64,000 bases of DNA from Streptococcus castoreus DSM 17536 (GCF_000425025.1 NZ_AUKZ01000007.1:1-64000); one strand, 5' to 3'; shown: positions 45,878-55,608, counted from the first letter of the stretch. Notes: a model not told the origin generated them from the sequence alone. Numbers and translations are program-made.

Positions 45878-46441
45878 TTAGTGTTTATATCTTTCTAGAT
45901 TTGATTTACTCGCAATATACACCAAATAAAAGGCAATAGCAAATATTAACCCTTCTACGAGGTTAAAGGGAATGACCATGGCAACCATATATCTAGTTAT
46001 CCCGATATAGGCACCAATATCAAAATGAGCAAATTTAGCATACAGCGGAATGGCAAAGACATAATTTAAAACAACCATGCCTAACGTCAATAAGCCAGTT
46101 CCTACCAAACTAGCTATCAGATACCGACTAAATCCTTTTTTACGATTCCAAATAAAAGCAAAAGCAGTGACAAATAAGGCAATGGCAAGCATATTCATCG
46201 GTAGACCAATAAAATCATTTACACCACGATTATTTAAAAAGAGTTTGAGTAGTGACCTCAGCAGTAAAATAAGATAGGCGCTCTTTAAATCTATTAACAC
46301 CAAGCCAAGCAAGACGGGAATAATGCTAAATTCAATTTTTAAGAAATCAGCTCCTGGAATAATGGCAAAGCTAAATAACATAAGAATAAACGAGATGGCT
46401 GAAAGAATGGCAACCATAACCATTCGGTGTGTTTTTGACAT
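45878..46441 (-). CDS. ribU: Riboflavin ECF transporter S component
   Basis: The ATG at 46441 (MSKTHRMVMVAILSAISF) follows GGAGGAATTTTT; 187 residues with six hydrophobic segments. The segments around FLKIEFSIIPVLLG and FIGLPMNMLAI are typical of RibU. It binds riboflavin and uses a shared EcfAA'T module for uptake. The FMN riboswitch just upstream confirms the assignment. The longer upstream frame overlaps the riboswitch and is rejected. Confidence 0.95.
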   Translation of the reverse strand: MSKTHRMVMVAILSAISFILMLFSFAIIPGADFLKIEFSIIPVLLGLVLIDLKSAYLILLLRSLLKLFLNNRGVNDFIGLPMNMLAIALFVTAFAFIWNRKKGFSRYLIASLVGTGLLTLGMVVLNYVFAIPLYAKFAHFDIGAYIGITRYMVAMVIPFNLVEGLIFAIAFYLVYIASKSNLERYKH

Positions 46442-46522
46442 AAAAAATTCCTCCAATTTTTCCAAATTGAAAGAAGTTCCATCGTAATTGCATCGCCTTA
46501 AAAAGCAGACACAAAAAACCCG

Positions 46523-46640
46523 GTCTTCTCTCATCCAGACTCTACTGTCGGTTGTGGAATCACACCACATCAGCTTGCGCTCGCGGACTTCTAGTTGCTC
46601 TAGTCACCGCCGGTCGGGAATTACACCCTGCCCTGAAGAC
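46523..46640 (-). promoter_or_regulatory. FMN riboswitch (RFN element)
   Basis: The minus strand starts with GTCTTCAGGGCAGGGTG, continues with CCCGACCGGCGGT and GATGTGGTGTGATTCC, and closes with GAGAGAAGAC, the canonical RFN segments; P1 pairs GTCTTC (46635-46640) with GAAGAC (46523-46528). A GGGTTTTTTG stretch follows near 46513. Binding of FMN should switch off ribU. A likely promoter (TTGCGA, 17 bp, TATGCT) lies at about 46650-46680. From there to 46971 nothing is recognised. Confidence 0.95.
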
Positions 46641-46971
46641 ACTTATAGCATACCAGATTTATCGCAAGATCGCAATCATTTTTAATTTTCGACAAACCAC
46701 AGGGTTTAAAAGGCTTGCTCCTTATTCGGATGACAGGGATTTTTCAAAAAATGCTACAGATATGATTTCATCTCTTCCTAATGTACTTACGTCATCAAAT
46801 TAACTTCAATTTGAAAGGACAATATTTCTAAAAAGACAGGGATTTAACGGCCAAGAAAAGGCTTGACGAAATCTGTCAAACCAACAACATATTAACAACC
46901 ATTAACTAGCTGATGAGACCCCAACAAAGCTAAGTTTTTTAAAGAAACATTCCCTAAAAAGAAGTCGTTTA

Positions 46972-47517
46972 CTATTTTAATTTATCATGTTCATAAGTAT
47001 GACTTAACTCGAGTCCCTTAAATCCTTGTTGCCTTAGGGCCTCATAGATAACCAGACAAACGGTGTTTGAGACATTTAAACTACGGACATGATTATCATT
47101 CATCGGAATGCGCAACGCTTTTTTGGCATGTTCACGCATAAACTTTTCAGGTAAGCCCGTATCCTCACGCCCAAATAAGAAATAGTGAGACTGGTCATCA
47201 TTATAAGACACTTCTGAATAAAGCTTATCTGCAAATTTACTGATTAAATGGAGTTCCCCTTGACACTGACGCAAAAATGTCTCTAAGTTATCATAGAAAC
47301 GTACATCGAGTTTATCCCAATAATCCAACCCTGCTCGCCTCATCTTGCGATCATCAATGGGGAATCCCATGGGTTTAATAATATGAAGAGGGGCATTGGT
47401 TGCTGCACAGGTTCTTGCAATATTACCTGTATTTTGTGGAATTTGAGGCTGAAACAAAACGATGTGATTCCGACTGTTTTCTTCTTTATAGGTCCCATTG
47501 AAGATTTCTTTTCTCAT
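46972..47517 (-). CDS. trmL: tRNA (cytidine/uridine-34 2'-O)-methyltransferase
   Basis: The ATG at 47517 ([10 protein letters not shown]) is preferred because AAGAGAG precedes it and the longer frame runs through a terminator; 181 residues. A small SPOUT enzyme: [24 protein letters not shown], a [14 protein letters not shown] segment, [12 protein letters not shown] and [23 protein letters not shown] form the knotted SAM site. TrmL methylates the wobble nucleotide of certain tRNA-Leu. Preceded by its own promoter and a structured leader. Confidence 0.92.
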   Translation of the reverse strand: MRKEIFNGTYKEENSRNHIVLFQPQIPQNTGNIARTCAATNAPLHIIKPMGFPIDDRKMRRAGLDYWDKLDVRFYDNLETFLRQCQGELHLISKFADKLYSEVSYNDDQSHYFLFGREDTGLPEKFMREHAKKALRIPMNDNHVRSLNVSNTVCLVIYEALRQQGFKGLELSHTYEHDKLK

Positions 47518-47542
47518 AACACACTCTCTTATTCTTTTCATT

Positions 47543-47645
47543 AAAAAAACCACACCGCTCGGAGTCATGCTCAGCAAACAATGTGGTTGATGGTGACTCG
47601 TTAACTTAAATCATAACAGGTTTGATTTAAACCAACGAATACTTA
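47543..47645 (-). ncRNA. Structured trmL leader or small RNA ending in an intrinsic terminator
   Basis: From the predicted start near 47645 the RNA contains a first hairpin (47599-47637, arms CGTT..TTAAATCA and TGATTTAA..AACG) and a strong terminator (47543-47587, 13-bp stem ACCACATTGTTTG with CGAGCGGTGTGGT, then seven U). GAGTCA at 47594-47599 is complementary to UGACUC in the terminator loop (47562-47567), allowing a pseudoknot or an alternative fold. Known riboswitch consensus sequences were not recognised. Confidence 0.65.
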
Positions 47646-47651
47646 TCTGCT

Positions 47652-47679
47652 ATTATAGCACTTTAGTAATGATTGTCAA
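47652..47679 (-). promoter_or_regulatory. Consensus promoter of the trmL leader
   Basis: TTGACA (47674-47679), 16-bp spacer and TATAAT (47652-47657), both perfect, on the minus strand. The transcript would start near 47645, so the leader is about 130 bases to the trmL ATG. Confidence 0.85.
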
Positions 47680-47925
47680 TCACATTTTACTAAAAATTCC
47701 ATAATTTTTCATCATTTTTTGACCGTTCTAATCATTATATTAGACAAAAGGGTAACCAGTCAAAATCCCTCAAAGCAATAAGCCTGTCATCCGGCACAAA
47801 CATGCTGTCCTAAAATGATGGGGAAATCGTATGTCATCTTAGAATTATCATTTCTGATGTATCCGTAGCGATTGGTTTGTTGTCTTACACCAAAGCAGTG
47901 TTGCTCTCAACTATCAATGAAAACC

Positions 47926-47956
47926 AAAAAAGACAGACCTTGCTTGATCTGTCTTT
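47926..47956 (-). terminator. Terminator after the collagen-like gene
   Basis: AAAGACAGA and TCTGTCTTT arms, ten-base loop, followed by TTTTGG; an outer AAAACCAAAA / TTTTGGTTTT pairing lengthens the stem. Confidence 0.85.
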
Positions 47957-47992
47957 CTAAAACTGTATTTTGGTTTTATTTTTGAAAAGAGA

Positions 47993-49387
47993 TTAGTATT
48001 CTCTACGTTTAGCAGATAGAGTAAGTAGCCCCGCACTAGTCATCACTGCAACCGCTGCCGCTGTGAAGAATGGGTTAGTGGTTTCGCCAGTAGCTGGCAA
48101 GTGTTTTACTGATGTAGAGTTAACAACTGGTTTAGCCAGTTTTTGTTCCTGATGTGGGGTTTGAACCTGTGAAGTGCCAGCCTCTTTTTGGCTTTCAGAA
48201 GGGGTCACCTGTGGGGTTGGTTTTACTTCTGGAGTTTGAGGTTGACTTGGAACTTCAGGTTTTTTTGGTTGTTCTTCTGGTTGGCTTGGAACCTCAGGAG
48301 TCTTTGGTTGTTCTTCTGGTTGGCTTGGAACCTCAGGTTTCTTTGGTTGTTCTTCTGGTTGATTTGGAACCTCAGGTTTTTGAGGAACTTCTGGCACAGC
48401 TGGAGCACCAGTATCGCCCTTGTCGCCTTTTTCACCCTTAGATCCTTGCTCCCCTTGATCTCCTTTTGGTCCTTGAGGTCCCATTGGTCCAGTTTCTCCT
48501 TGGATTCCTTGGTCGCCTTTATCGCCTTTTGGTCCGACTTCTCCAGGATCTCCTTTAGGACCTACTGGTCCTGTTGCCCCGGTATCTCCTTTGTCACCTT
48601 TCGGACCTTGTTCCCCGCGCTCACCTTGGGCACCGTCTTTGCCGTCTTTACCATCTAGTCCATCTCGACCAGCTGCTCCGGCGTCTCCTTTATCTCCTTT
48701 TTCGCCTTTAGCACCATCTTTTCCGGCTTCCCCTCTTTCACCTTGAGGTCCAGCTGGTCCTTGTGCTCCGGTATCTCCTTTGTCACCTTTTAGACCTTGT
48801 TCACCGCGTTCGCCTTTCTCTCCTTTCTCACCTGGGGCACCATCTTTGCCAGCTGGACCAGCTGGACCAGCTTCCCCTCTTTCACCACGATCTCCCTTGG
48901 CACCAGGCTTCCCTGCTGGTCCCTGTGGTCCGGTTTCTCCTTTAGCACCAGTTTCGCCTTTATCTCCCTTAGGTCCAGCTACTCCAGGATCTCCTTTGTC
49001 ACCTTTAACACCTTGATCACCTTTTGGTCCTTGTGGTCCAGGGGTTTTCTCTATCTCAGTCAACGCCTTATGAACAGTTATACCAACAGTGCCATAGGCA
49101 GTAAATAGTTTATTTAAGTATTTTTCTAATTCCTCTAAATACTTCTTGATACTATCTGTGGTCCAATGATTTCCTAAAACACCACCTGTTGCACCCGACT
49201 GTAACATCTCCTCCACTTTTGGCATATTAGCCCCATCAGATTTTGCTTTCTCTATAGCTGTATTAACTTCACTAATAGCATTAGTACTTGCGTGCACCGA
49301 TGTCCCCGTCCCCATAGCCATTAACAAAACGGCAGCTGAGGTTAGGCCGTAACGGCAGGCTAATTTGTTAATATGTCTTTTTTTCAA
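47993..49387 (-). CDS. Collagen-like LPXTG surface protein (Scl type)
   Basis: A 464-residue wall-anchored protein starting with TTG at 49387 (AAGGAGAGA nine bases upstream). Signal peptide to about residue 33 (GTSVHA), variable globular domain 34-116, 71 uninterrupted GXY triplets (117-329), a proline-rich linker with 13-residue repeats (337-384) and LPATG at 430-434 with a hydrophobic segment and RR tail. Streptococcal Scl proteins form collagen triple helices and bind matrix or plasma proteins; the V domain forms the head. No CAAAA pentamer repeats, the sclB phase switch, follow the start codon. A long G run lies upstream of the promoter. Confidence 0.95.
   Translation of the reverse strand: MKKRHINKLACRYGLTSAAVLLMAMGTGTSVHASTNAISEVNTAIEKAKSDGANMPKVEEMLQSGATGGVLGNHWTTDSIKKYLEELEKYLNKLFTAYGTVGITVHKALTEIEKTPGPQGPKGDQGVKGDKGDPGVAGPKGDKGETGAKGETGPQGPAGKPGAKGDRGERGEAGPAGPAGKDGAPGEKGEKGERGEQGLKGDKGDTGAQGPAGPQGERGEAGKDGAKGEKGDKGDAGAAGRDGLDGKDGKDGAQGERGEQGPKGDKGDTGATGPVGPKGDPGEVGPKGDKGDQGIQGETGPMGPQGPKGDQGEQGSKGEKGDKGDTGAPAVPEVPQKPEVPNQPEEQPKKPEVPSQPEEQPKTPEVPSQPEEQPKKPEVPSQPQTPEVKPTPQVTPSESQKEAGTSQVQTPHQEQKLAKPVVNSTSVKHLPATGETTNPFFTAAAVAVMTSAGLLTLSAKRREY
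48236..48379 (-). repeat. 39-bp linker repeats of the collagen-like gene
   Basis: Three full units and one partial unit of 13 residues with consensus [13 protein letters not shown]. Such repeats are prone to copy-number change and extend the stalk through the cell wall. Confidence 0.85.
48401..49039 (-). repeat. Collagen GXY triplet region (71 triplets)
   Basis: Every third residue is glycine without interruption for 213 residues; GDK, GEK, GER and GPK charged triplets dominate, and hydroxyproline-free stability is expected from charge pairs. A GERGEQG(L/P)KGDKGDTGA unit appears twice. Confidence 0.92.
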
Positions 49388-49468
49388 AACAATCTCTCCT
49401 TTAGTTCACTTTAATTAAAAGATCCTCACATTTAACTGCAAGTAATCTCTCATAATTTTTACTAAATA

Positions 49469-49495
49469 ATTATATAAAATAAATAAGCGGCACAA
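49469..49495 (-). promoter_or_regulatory. Promoter of the collagen-like gene
   Basis: TTGTGC (49490-49495), 15-bp spacer (16 if the -35 is read as TTTGTG), TATAAT (49469-49474) on the minus strand, about 80 bp before the TTG start. Spacer is shorter than the optimum, so activity may need help from upstream sequence. Confidence 0.6.
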
Positions 49496-49516
49496 AATAG
49501 AAGAATCCTTTTTTTC

Positions 49517-49529
49517 GGGGGGGGGGGGG
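49517..49529. repeat. 13-base G homopolymer upstream of the collagen-like gene promoter
   Basis: Thirteen consecutive G on the plus strand (C on the gene's strand), 21-22 bp upstream of the -35. In an AT-rich genome a run of this length is exceptional and is a classic slipped-strand hotspot. Confidence 0.95.
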
Positions 49530-49620
49530 TAAAAATGTGTTTTGAAAAACGGTCTATTTCGGTAAAACCATATTCATTGGAAAAGATCATTCTAGTCAAC
49601 CCATATTGACAAGATGTTAA

Positions 49621-49641
49621 AAAAGACCTGATTGGTCTTTT
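49621..49641. terminator. Perfect hairpin between scl and yidD
   Basis: AAAAGACC-TGATT-GGTCTTTT, symmetric so it can terminate in either direction. Lies about 90 bp upstream of the G run. Confidence 0.7.
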
Positions 49642-49720
49642 GGGGAGATTTTGCGGATTCTTATTTCTCTATGTGTTAATGGAGGTAAAACGATTAGGCT
49701 GGATGATAGCCTTCGCTAAG

Positions 49721-49749
49721 AAAAAGTTCCCTTACTAAATAGGAACTTC
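49721..49749 (-). terminator. Terminator after yidD
   Basis: AAGTTCC and GGAACTT arms, 11-base loop, TTTTTC on the minus strand, directly after the yidD stop. Confidence 0.85.
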
Positions 49750-50004
49750 TCATGAGCTTTTTAGGTTATCATCATTTCTCTTTAAGCTAAAATAATCTGG
49801 GACAGGGTCGTTTCCGCCTGCAACAAAAGGATGGCATCTGAATACCCTTGCCAAACCCATTAGCACTCCCTTAGCACCATGTTTTTCAATGGCTGTAATC
49901 ATGTAGCTCGAACAAGTCGGACGATATCGACAAGTCGGTGGAAATAAGGGAGAGACGTATTTTTGATATGCCTTAACAGGCGCAATTAACAGGTGTTTAA
50001 TCAT
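49750..50004 (-). CDS. yidD: Membrane protein insertion efficiency factor YidD
   Basis: An 84-residue protein with the YidD core: [29 protein letters not shown], the conserved RYxPTCS cysteines and [12 protein letters not shown]. It assists YidC in inserting membrane proteins; a YidC gene lies at 58.9 kb. It overlaps rluB by 8 bp. Confidence 0.95.
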   Translation of the reverse strand: MIKHLLIAPVKAYQKYVSPLFPPTCRYRPTCSSYMITAIEKHGAKGVLMGLARVFRCHPFVAGGNDPVPDYFSLKRNDDNLKSS

Positions 50005-50722
50005 TTTTAGTGCTAGCCAAATTGTGAAGTTGACTAATCTCTTTTTTATTTAAACGTCTTGATTCCCCTGATCTTAGCCCCGTCAAATCAAGGGTCCCAA
50101 AGCGTGTACGAGACAATTTATCAACCAAAAGTCCTACGGATTCAAACATTTTTTTGACTTGATGATTTCGCCCTTCGTGGATGGTTAATTCGACAATAGA
50201 ACGGTTCTTGTTAGCTTCCACACGAATAATATTGTAGCGAGCTGGTTTGGTTTTTTTGCCGTCAATCATTACTCCACGTGTCAACGGGCGAAGGTTTTCT
50301 TTGGTTGCAATCCCTTTAACACGTGCCAAATAAACTTTATCAATTTCATTTCTAGGGTGAATCATTGTATCAGTAAAGTCGCCATCATTTGTCAAAATAA
50401 GGAGACCCGAAGTATCCCAATCTAAACGCCCAACTGGGTAAATACGTTCTTTAACTTGGGGCAATAAATCGATAACCGTTTTACGACCTTTCTCATCAGA
50501 CACACTTGAAATAACACCACGCGGTTTATTCAGTAAATAATAGACTTTTTCTTCGTTGTAGATTGGACTTCCTTCTACTTCGACAACATCCCCTGATTTT
50601 ACAGCTGTTGCTAATTCAGTAACAACCTGTCCATTTAAGGTGACCAGACCTTTTTTAATTAAATCTTCTGCTTTACGACGGCTAGCAACACCTGCATGAG
50701 CGATGTACTTATTAATTCTCAT
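49997..50722 (-). CDS. rluB: 23S rRNA pseudouridine synthase RluB
   Basis: A 241-residue enzyme: S4 RNA-binding domain ([22 protein letters not shown]) and catalytic [17 protein letters not shown] with the Asp nucleophile (about residue 103), then the [13 protein letters not shown] motif. RluB modifies U2605 of 23S rRNA in E. coli. Its position beside scpB is common in Firmicutes. Confidence 0.95.
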   Translation of the reverse strand: MRINKYIAHAGVASRRKAEDLIKKGLVTLNGQVVTELATAVKSGDVVEVEGSPIYNEEKVYYLLNKPRGVISSVSDEKGRKTVIDLLPQVKERIYPVGRLDWDTSGLLILTNDGDFTDTMIHPRNEIDKVYLARVKGIATKENLRPLTRGVMIDGKKTKPARYNIIRVEANKNRSIVELTIHEGRNHQVKKMFESVGLLVDKLSRTRFGTLDLTGLRSGESRRLNKKEISQLHNLASTKND

Positions 50723-50841
50723 TAGTTTCTTCTTTCTTTTGGGCGGACCACTAAATTCTTCGCAGAGGTCCTGATATGACGATTTAGATGATTTGAGACT
50801 TCCCCATCAAATTCTTTAAGCATCTGCTATACAAGCAACTA

Positions 50842-51393
50842 TTAATCTTCCATTTTAAAAAGGGCTGTTTCATCATCCAAAAGCTCTATTGTTGACATCT
50901 CAACCAGTTGATCGAGATGATTAATTCCCATATAATCTAGGAAATAATCCGTTGTTGCATATAAATTAGGTCGACCGACAACTTCTTTTTTCCCAGCTTC
51001 TCTAATCAACCCAAAAGCCAACAACTTGCTCAAAGCCCCGCTGGAATTAACACCACGAATGTCGTCTATTTCTATTCGCGTAATGGGCTGCTTGTAGGCA
51101 ATGATTGACAAGACCTCCAAACTGGCACGGGACAAGCTTTGATTGATGGGAGCCTTGGCATAATCCCGCAAGAGATCCGCAAAGATTTCCTTGGTAACCA
51201 GTTTATAAGTATTGGAAGATTCCATCAAACACAAGCTAGAGTCTTTATCTTGCTTATACTTCTGAGATAATTTTTCCAATTGTTGTTGCAAGGCAACCGG
51301 GGATAACGATAACATGGTCGCAAGATTTCTCAAACTTAATCCTTCTTCACCAGCAACAAATAACAGCGCTTCTATTTGTGACAAATAGGTCAT
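50842..51393 (-). CDS. scpB: Segregation and condensation protein ScpB
   Basis: A 183-residue kleisin-associated protein with tandem winged helices ([22 protein letters not shown] and [23 protein letters not shown]). Works with ScpA and SMC in chromosome condensation. Overlaps scpA by 4 bp (ATGA). 119 bp separate it from rluB without a clear terminator. Confidence 0.96.
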   Translation of the reverse strand: MTYLSQIEALLFVAGEEGLSLRNLATMLSLSPVALQQQLEKLSQKYKQDKDSSLCLMESSNTYKLVTKEIFADLLRDYAKAPINQSLSRASLEVLSIIAYKQPITRIEIDDIRGVNSSGALSKLLAFGLIREAGKKEVVGRPNLYATTDYFLDYMGINHLDQLVEMSTIELLDDETALFKMED

Positions 51394-52097
51394 TGAGCTT
51401 CCTTTCTTAAAATAATCTGACCAAAGTTCGAGGACTGCTCTACAACAACCTTGTGTAGCTTAATTAATTCCAAGCTCGCTAAAAATAGAGTGATGACCTC
51501 ATTTCTATTTTGACACTCTTCAAAAACCTCCGTCAAGAAAATTACCTTTTTGGCATCCAACCTCTTTTCGATACGAACCATCATGTCTTCTATCCGATAG
51601 TTATCACGTTCAATCACAGTATGACTTTTTTTAAAAGCTTCTTCCTTGGCTGCCATTATTTTTGAAAAAGCTAGAAATAAATCCATGACCGTTTTGTCCT
51701 CTTGTAAAACAGTATCTTCAAAAATTAATTCTTGTTTCGGTTTTGAATAAAACTTAGCGCGTTGGTCATGTTGCTGCCCTAATGCCTGACTAAGCGCTTT
51801 AAAACGGCTGTACTCTTCAATCTTGTCTAACAAATCCTGTTCAGGATCCTCTTCTTCAAGAGGATTATCAACAATTTTTGGCAAGAGCCGTCTACTCTTA
51901 ATAAGCATGAGTTGGCTAGCCATTAACATGTATTCGCCAGCTACCTCCAATTTCATAGCATGCAAGGTCTCAATATAGGCTAGATACTGTTCAATGATCT
52001 CAACAATAGGTACCTCATAAATATCAACCTTGTATTTAGAAACCAAGTGCAAAAGCAAATCAAGAGGTCCTTCAAAATCTTTAACTTTTATATCCAT
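51390..52097 (-). CDS. scpA: Segregation and condensation protein ScpA
   Basis: A 235-residue kleisin: N-terminal [24 protein letters not shown] binds SMC neck, central helical region, and C-terminal winged helix with [21 protein letters not shown]. Starts 1 bp into the stop of the xerD-like gene. Confidence 0.96.
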   Translation of the reverse strand: MDIKVKDFEGPLDLLLHLVSKYKVDIYEVPIVEIIEQYLAYIETLHAMKLEVAGEYMLMASQLMLIKSRRLLPKIVDNPLEEEDPEQDLLDKIEEYSRFKALSQALGQQHDQRAKFYSKPKQELIFEDTVLQEDKTVMDLFLAFSKIMAAKEEAFKKSHTVIERDNYRIEDMMVRIEKRLDAKKVIFLTEVFEECQNRNEVITLFLASLELIKLHKVVVEQSSNFGQIILRKEAQ

Positions 52098-52843
52098 TAT
52101 GTTTTATAATATTTTTCTAGAGTCACAGGGCTTTTTAGCCCAAGTATCTGACTAACTTCAATAATTGATTTGCCGGCTGACTTTTCTTTTAAAATAAATT
52201 GCTCGCGTAATTTTTGTGCCGTCAGTCCCTTTTGTCCGACACTTTCTACAAATGCTCTTAATTGATTAAAGTACCACTGCCGAGAAAAGGAATGCCCTTG
52301 ATGTTCAAACAAATACTGCTCTTTCCCAACAAATTCCCTTTTTAAGAAGGGAAGCAAGCGTTGTGGCAAAGCTAAAATTCTGATGCCTTTAGCCGTTTGC
52401 AGTTTCAGAACTTGAAAGGTTAAATCAAGATTTTCCACTTTGATACTGGCAATTTCACTCGGTATCAAGCCCAATTCTAGAATTAACAAGGCGATTAACT
52501 GTCCCACCACAAAAGAGGTTTCTTGATAGAAGATTTCCTGATCCATTAACACAAAATGTAGCTTATCTGGTCTGGTTAATTTAACCTGCTCAGATAGTTT
52601 AAAATAATGCTCTAAAAGTCTTTCTTGGTACAAATAATATAAAAACTGATTAACCGTAGAAAGTTTTCGTTTTTTAGCTGAAGGGCTTAGAGGTGATAAC
52701 TGATTTTGGTAAAGCGACAATTTTTCCTTATTAACACGCTCACCAATGATGGCACAAAATTGTTGCAAATCATAGCGATAGGCAATCTGAGTGTTATGAG
52801 ATAAAAACTTACTAGCAATAAATGCTTCAATATATGACATCAT
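52097..52843 (-). CDS. XerD-like tyrosine recombinase with altered catalytic residues
   Basis: A 248-residue protein with the SAM-like N-terminal domain ([28 protein letters not shown]) and a catalytic domain. The terminal tyrosine is kept (LEKYYKT), but the first arginine (usual GLRxSE) reads GLIPSE, the HxLR motif reads QKLR and the later H/W is L (LGLKS). Recombination is therefore doubtful. The dif-specific XerS gene of streptococci is elsewhere. It is co-transcribed with cbpB and scpA. Confidence 0.85.
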   Translation of the reverse strand: MMSYIEAFIASKFLSHNTQIAYRYDLQQFCAIIGERVNKEKLSLYQNQLSPLSPSAKKRKLSTVNQFLYYLYQERLLEHYFKLSEQVKLTRPDKLHFVLMDQEIFYQETSFVVGQLIALLILELGLIPSEIASIKVENLDLTFQVLKLQTAKGIRILALPQRLLPFLKREFVGKEQYLFEHQGHSFSRQWYFNQLRAFVESVGQKGLTAQKLREQFILKEKSAGKSIIEVSQILGLKSPVTLEKYYKT

Positions 52844-53301
52844 TTTTTTGTTATCATGTACTCGTCAGTAAAATCATGCAAGAGACTATTGACTGCTTTT
52901 AAAATAGACTTACGAGTGATAATTCCAACAAAATAGTCAGCCTTATCTATCACAGGCAAGAATGGGAAATCAACTAATTTATGCATAATTTCTGTCAAAC
53001 TAGCATTAATACCAATGGTTTCAATCTTGGTATTGACCATCTCACCAATATCCGTTTGACGCATTTCCCAATCTGTCAACTGCCCCTTTGCTTGATAGGT
53101 CATAATATCAGAGATGCTAATAGTTCCTACGTATTTTTTCTCACGAGTGATGACTGGAACTCTTGAAAAACCATTACTAACTAAGAGCAACATGACATGG
53201 TCTGCATTGTGTGTATTAATAAAAATGGCTAAATCTTCCGCGGGAATCAAATAGCTATCCAAATGGCTAATTAAAAAAGTTTCAAATTCTTTTGCAATCA
53301 T
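52840..53301 (-). CDS. cbpB: CBS domain protein, CbpB/DarB type
   Basis: A 153-residue protein made of two CBS motifs ([22 protein letters not shown] and [29 protein letters not shown]). Small CBS-pair proteins in this genomic place bind cyclic di-AMP and control (p)ppGpp synthesis or pyruvate metabolism in related bacteria. ATGA overlaps on both sides. Confidence 0.82.
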   Translation of the reverse strand: MIAKEFETFLISHLDSYLIPAEDLAIFINTHNADHVMLLLVSNGFSRVPVITREKKYVGTISISDIMTYQAKGQLTDWEMRQTDIGEMVNTKIETIGINASLTEIMHKLVDFPFLPVIDKADYFVGIITRKSILKAVNSLLHDFTDEYMITKK

Positions 53302-53819
53302 CGTTTAAATTCCTTAGACAGTGATGGGTATAGTTCGTGTTGGCGTGTGAAATAAGCTACTTTAATCCTATCATCGGTCACCTCAACACGTGCATAAAGC
53401 TTTTCATTGATTTCACCACGAGGTTGTGAAACAGAGCCTGGATTAATAAAAATAATTTGACCAAGTTGCCAAGCAGCTGGGCGGTGAAGATGCCCATACA
53501 AACAAATATCTGCGTTCACTTCCTGAGCAAAATAGTCTAACTTATCCCAGGTAAAATTAATCTGATAAAGATGCCCATGAGTTTGTGCAATGGTAAATGA
53601 GTCATATTTAGTCACTAAACGATCTTGGTAGCCTGTATCATAATCACAGTTCCCTCCAACCACATAAATACCATCCCAAACAGGATCTGAACTTTTCAAC
53701 TCTGAATCCCCATTGTGAAAAATGGCATCAACCTGATCAAAATACTTATCCTTAATCGCTTGAACAATATCTCGATCTCCATGAGAATCACTCATTACGA
53801 TGATTGTTTTGCTTGCCAT
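53298..53819 (-). CDS. YfcE/MJ0936-type metallophosphoesterase
   Basis: A 173-residue phosphodiesterase: [34 protein letters not shown] and [10 protein letters not shown] provide the two-metal site. Substrate uncertain (phosphodiesters or cyclic nucleotides). The start overlaps rdgB by 25 bp. Confidence 0.92.
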   Translation of the reverse strand: MASKTIIVMSDSHGDRDIVQAIKDKYFDQVDAIFHNGDSELKSSDPVWDGIYVVGGNCDYDTGYQDRLVTKYDSFTIAQTHGHLYQINFTWDKLDYFAQEVNADICLYGHLHRPAAWQLGQIIFINPGSVSQPRGEINEKLYARVEVTDDRIKVAYFTRQHELYPSLSKEFKR

Positions 53820-54784
53820 GATGGAAAGACCTCCATTAATTTTTGCACAGCTTGTCCCCTATGAGACACCTTATTTTTTTCGCCTGCTTCTAATTCTGCC
53901 GCATGACGTCCTGTTTCTCCAACAATAAAAAGAGGATCATAGCCAAAACCATTTTCGCCCTTAGGCTGCGTAGCAATGTAGCCTGGCCACTCAGCTTCCA
54001 CAACCAAGCTATCTTTATTTGGTGCAGCCACCACCAAAGTGGTATGAAATTGAGCTGAACGATCTTTTTGTTCAAAAACCATGGCTAATTCGTGCAAGAG
54101 TTTGGCATTATTCTTAGCATCGGTGGCATCTGGACCAGAAAAACGAGCGGACCAAACCCCAGGCAAACCACCCAAAGCATCAACTTTTAGACCCGAATCA
54201 TCTGCTAGAACCATCTTCCCAGTTAATGTTGAAATCGTTTCTGCCTTTAAACGAGCATTTTCTTCAAATGTTAACCCTGTCTCTTCAACTTCTGGTAAAT
54301 CGGGGTAGTCATTAAGGTTTTCCACCCGATACCCCAAATCACCAAAAATCCGGCGGAATTCTTTGGTTTTTCCTTCATTACGTGTTGCAATCAAAATGGT
54401 ATCTCCAAAGGCATTCGAGTCAGAACTAAAGAACTCAGCTGTTGGTACGCCATTTTTAGGAAGATATACTGCTAGCAAATGGTCTTTTTCTGTTAATAAA
54501 ACGGCTTCCCCATGTTTAATTACCTTAATATGACGCTTATTTTCTTGATTAATCATATTCACCACAAAAGCAATGAGAGGAAAAGCTGAACAATAACGAA
54601 TAACAGACACATCATAGCCTTTGGGATTTTCATAATCCAAATCACCAGAAAGCTTATCTAACGTGTCATCTATCTTCTTAATAATGGTATGATCGATTCC
54701 CCAACCAGACATGAGGTTGTGCCCTGTCATCTTACCAATAAACCAGTTCTTATCATCTTTATATTCGTAAATCTTATCACTCAT
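53795..54784 (-). CDS. rdgB: XTP/dITP diphosphatase with extra N-terminal domain
   Basis: The ATG at 54784 ([14 protein letters not shown]) overlaps the murI stop as ATGA; 329 residues. The C-terminal about 200 residues are RdgB/Ham1: [42 protein letters not shown] and GFGYDPLF. It hydrolyses noncanonical purine triphosphates. The first about 125 residues are an extra domain seen in streptococcal homologues; its role is unknown. Confidence 0.93.
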   Translation of the reverse strand: MSDKIYEYKDDKNWFIGKMTGHNLMSGWGIDHTIIKKIDDTLDKLSGDLDYENPKGYDVSVIRYCSAFPLIAFVVNMINQENKRHIKVIKHGEAVLLTEKDHLLAVYLPKNGVPTAEFFSSDSNAFGDTILIATRNEGKTKEFRRIFGDLGYRVENLNDYPDLPEVEETGLTFEENARLKAETISTLTGKMVLADDSGLKVDALGGLPGVWSARFSGPDATDAKNNAKLLHELAMVFEQKDRSAQFHTTLVVAAPNKDSLVVEAEWPGYIATQPKGENGFGYDPLFIVGETGRHAAELEAGEKNKVSHRGQAVQKLMEVFPSWQAKQSS

Positions 54785-55581
54785 AAGGTCACATGCTCCA
54801 CATTTATTTCTTGTTTCAACCAAGCTGAGGCAATTTCTTGGAAAATCTTAGGATTTGCCGTTGTGTAAAAATGGTGTTGAATTATTTCATTATCTGGACT
54901 ACGACTGCCATTAATTTCAAAATAATTTAAAAGTACTGAAATATCACGCACACATTCTACCCCACTGTCAATCAATTTGACGGACGATCCCATCACATTC
55001 TGAATGATGGGACGTAGCAATGGGTAATGCGTACAGCCTAAAACAAGGGTGTCTACTTTCCCAACTAGTGGGGCTAAGGTTTCATAAACCACTTTCTTAG
55101 CAACACTTGATGCCGTTTCGTTAGATTCCACAATAGGAGCAAACTTTGGGCAGGCTAGACTAATAACATCAACTGAGGGGGCCAATAATTGAATCTTCTG
55201 ACGATAAATATCTGATGCCACTGTCATTGACGTTCCAATCACACCAACTTTTCCTTTTGTCGTCGATTTAATAGCTGCGCTTGAACCTGGCAAGATAACT
55301 CCCAAAACAGGAATATCCAGTGCTTCTTTCACTTCTTCCCAAGCTACCGCTGTCGCTGTATTGCAAGCAAAAACGATCATTTTCACATCTTTCGTCACTA
55401 AAAAATTGACCATTTCCCATGTGTATTCTCTAATTTGTTCAGCAGGTCTTGGCCCATAAGGTGCTCTTGCTGAATCACCAATATATATAATTTTCTCATG
55501 AGGAAGTTGCCGCATTAATTCACGAACAACGGTTAGCCCTCCCACACCAGAATCTAAAAAACCAATTGGTCTTGTATCCAT
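54781..55581 (-). CDS. murI: Glutamate racemase
   Basis: The ATG at 55581 ([18 protein letters not shown]) follows AAGGAAG; 266 residues. Makes D-glutamate for peptidoglycan. Catalytic Cys73 in FACNTATA and the second Cys in LGCTHYPLL are present, as is GDSARAPYG. It starts a long overlapping operon through scpB. Its leader holds a terminator 30 bp before the start. Confidence 0.96.
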   Translation of the reverse strand: MDTRPIGFLDSGVGGLTVVRELMRQLPHEKIIYIGDSARAPYGPRPAEQIREYTWEMVNFLVTKDVKMIVFACNTATAVAWEEVKEALDIPVLGVILPGSSAAIKSTTKGKVGVIGTSMTVASDIYRQKIQLLAPSVDVISLACPKFAPIVESNETASSVAKKVVYETLAPLVGKVDTLVLGCTHYPLLRPIIQNVMGSSVKLIDSGVECVRDISVLLNYFEINGSRSPDNEIIQHHFYTTANPKIFQEIASAWLKQEINVEHVTL

Positions 55582-55608
55582 CGCAACTACTTCCTTACTG
55601 ACAACATG

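Noticed and set aside
46442-46570. Upstream extension of ribU to 46570.
   Set aside because: It overlaps the FMN riboswitch; the ATG at 46441 has GGAGG and fits family length.
47518-47577. Upstream extension of trmL to 47577.
   Set aside because: The added codons run through a strong terminator hairpin and its U-run, and a better ribosome binding site precedes the ATG at 47517.
48236-48379. Possible CRISPR-like array because of regular 39-bp units.
   Set aside because: Units are contiguous coding repeats without spacers.
48154-49108. Several long plus-strand frames antisense to the collagen-like gene.
   Set aside because: They arise from the three-base periodicity of the GXY repeats, consist of low-complexity S/P/F-rich text and lack ribosome binding sites.
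49375-49400. CAAAA pentamer phase switch as in sclB.
   Set aside because: Only one TTTTG-like unit is present near the start; no tandem repeat.
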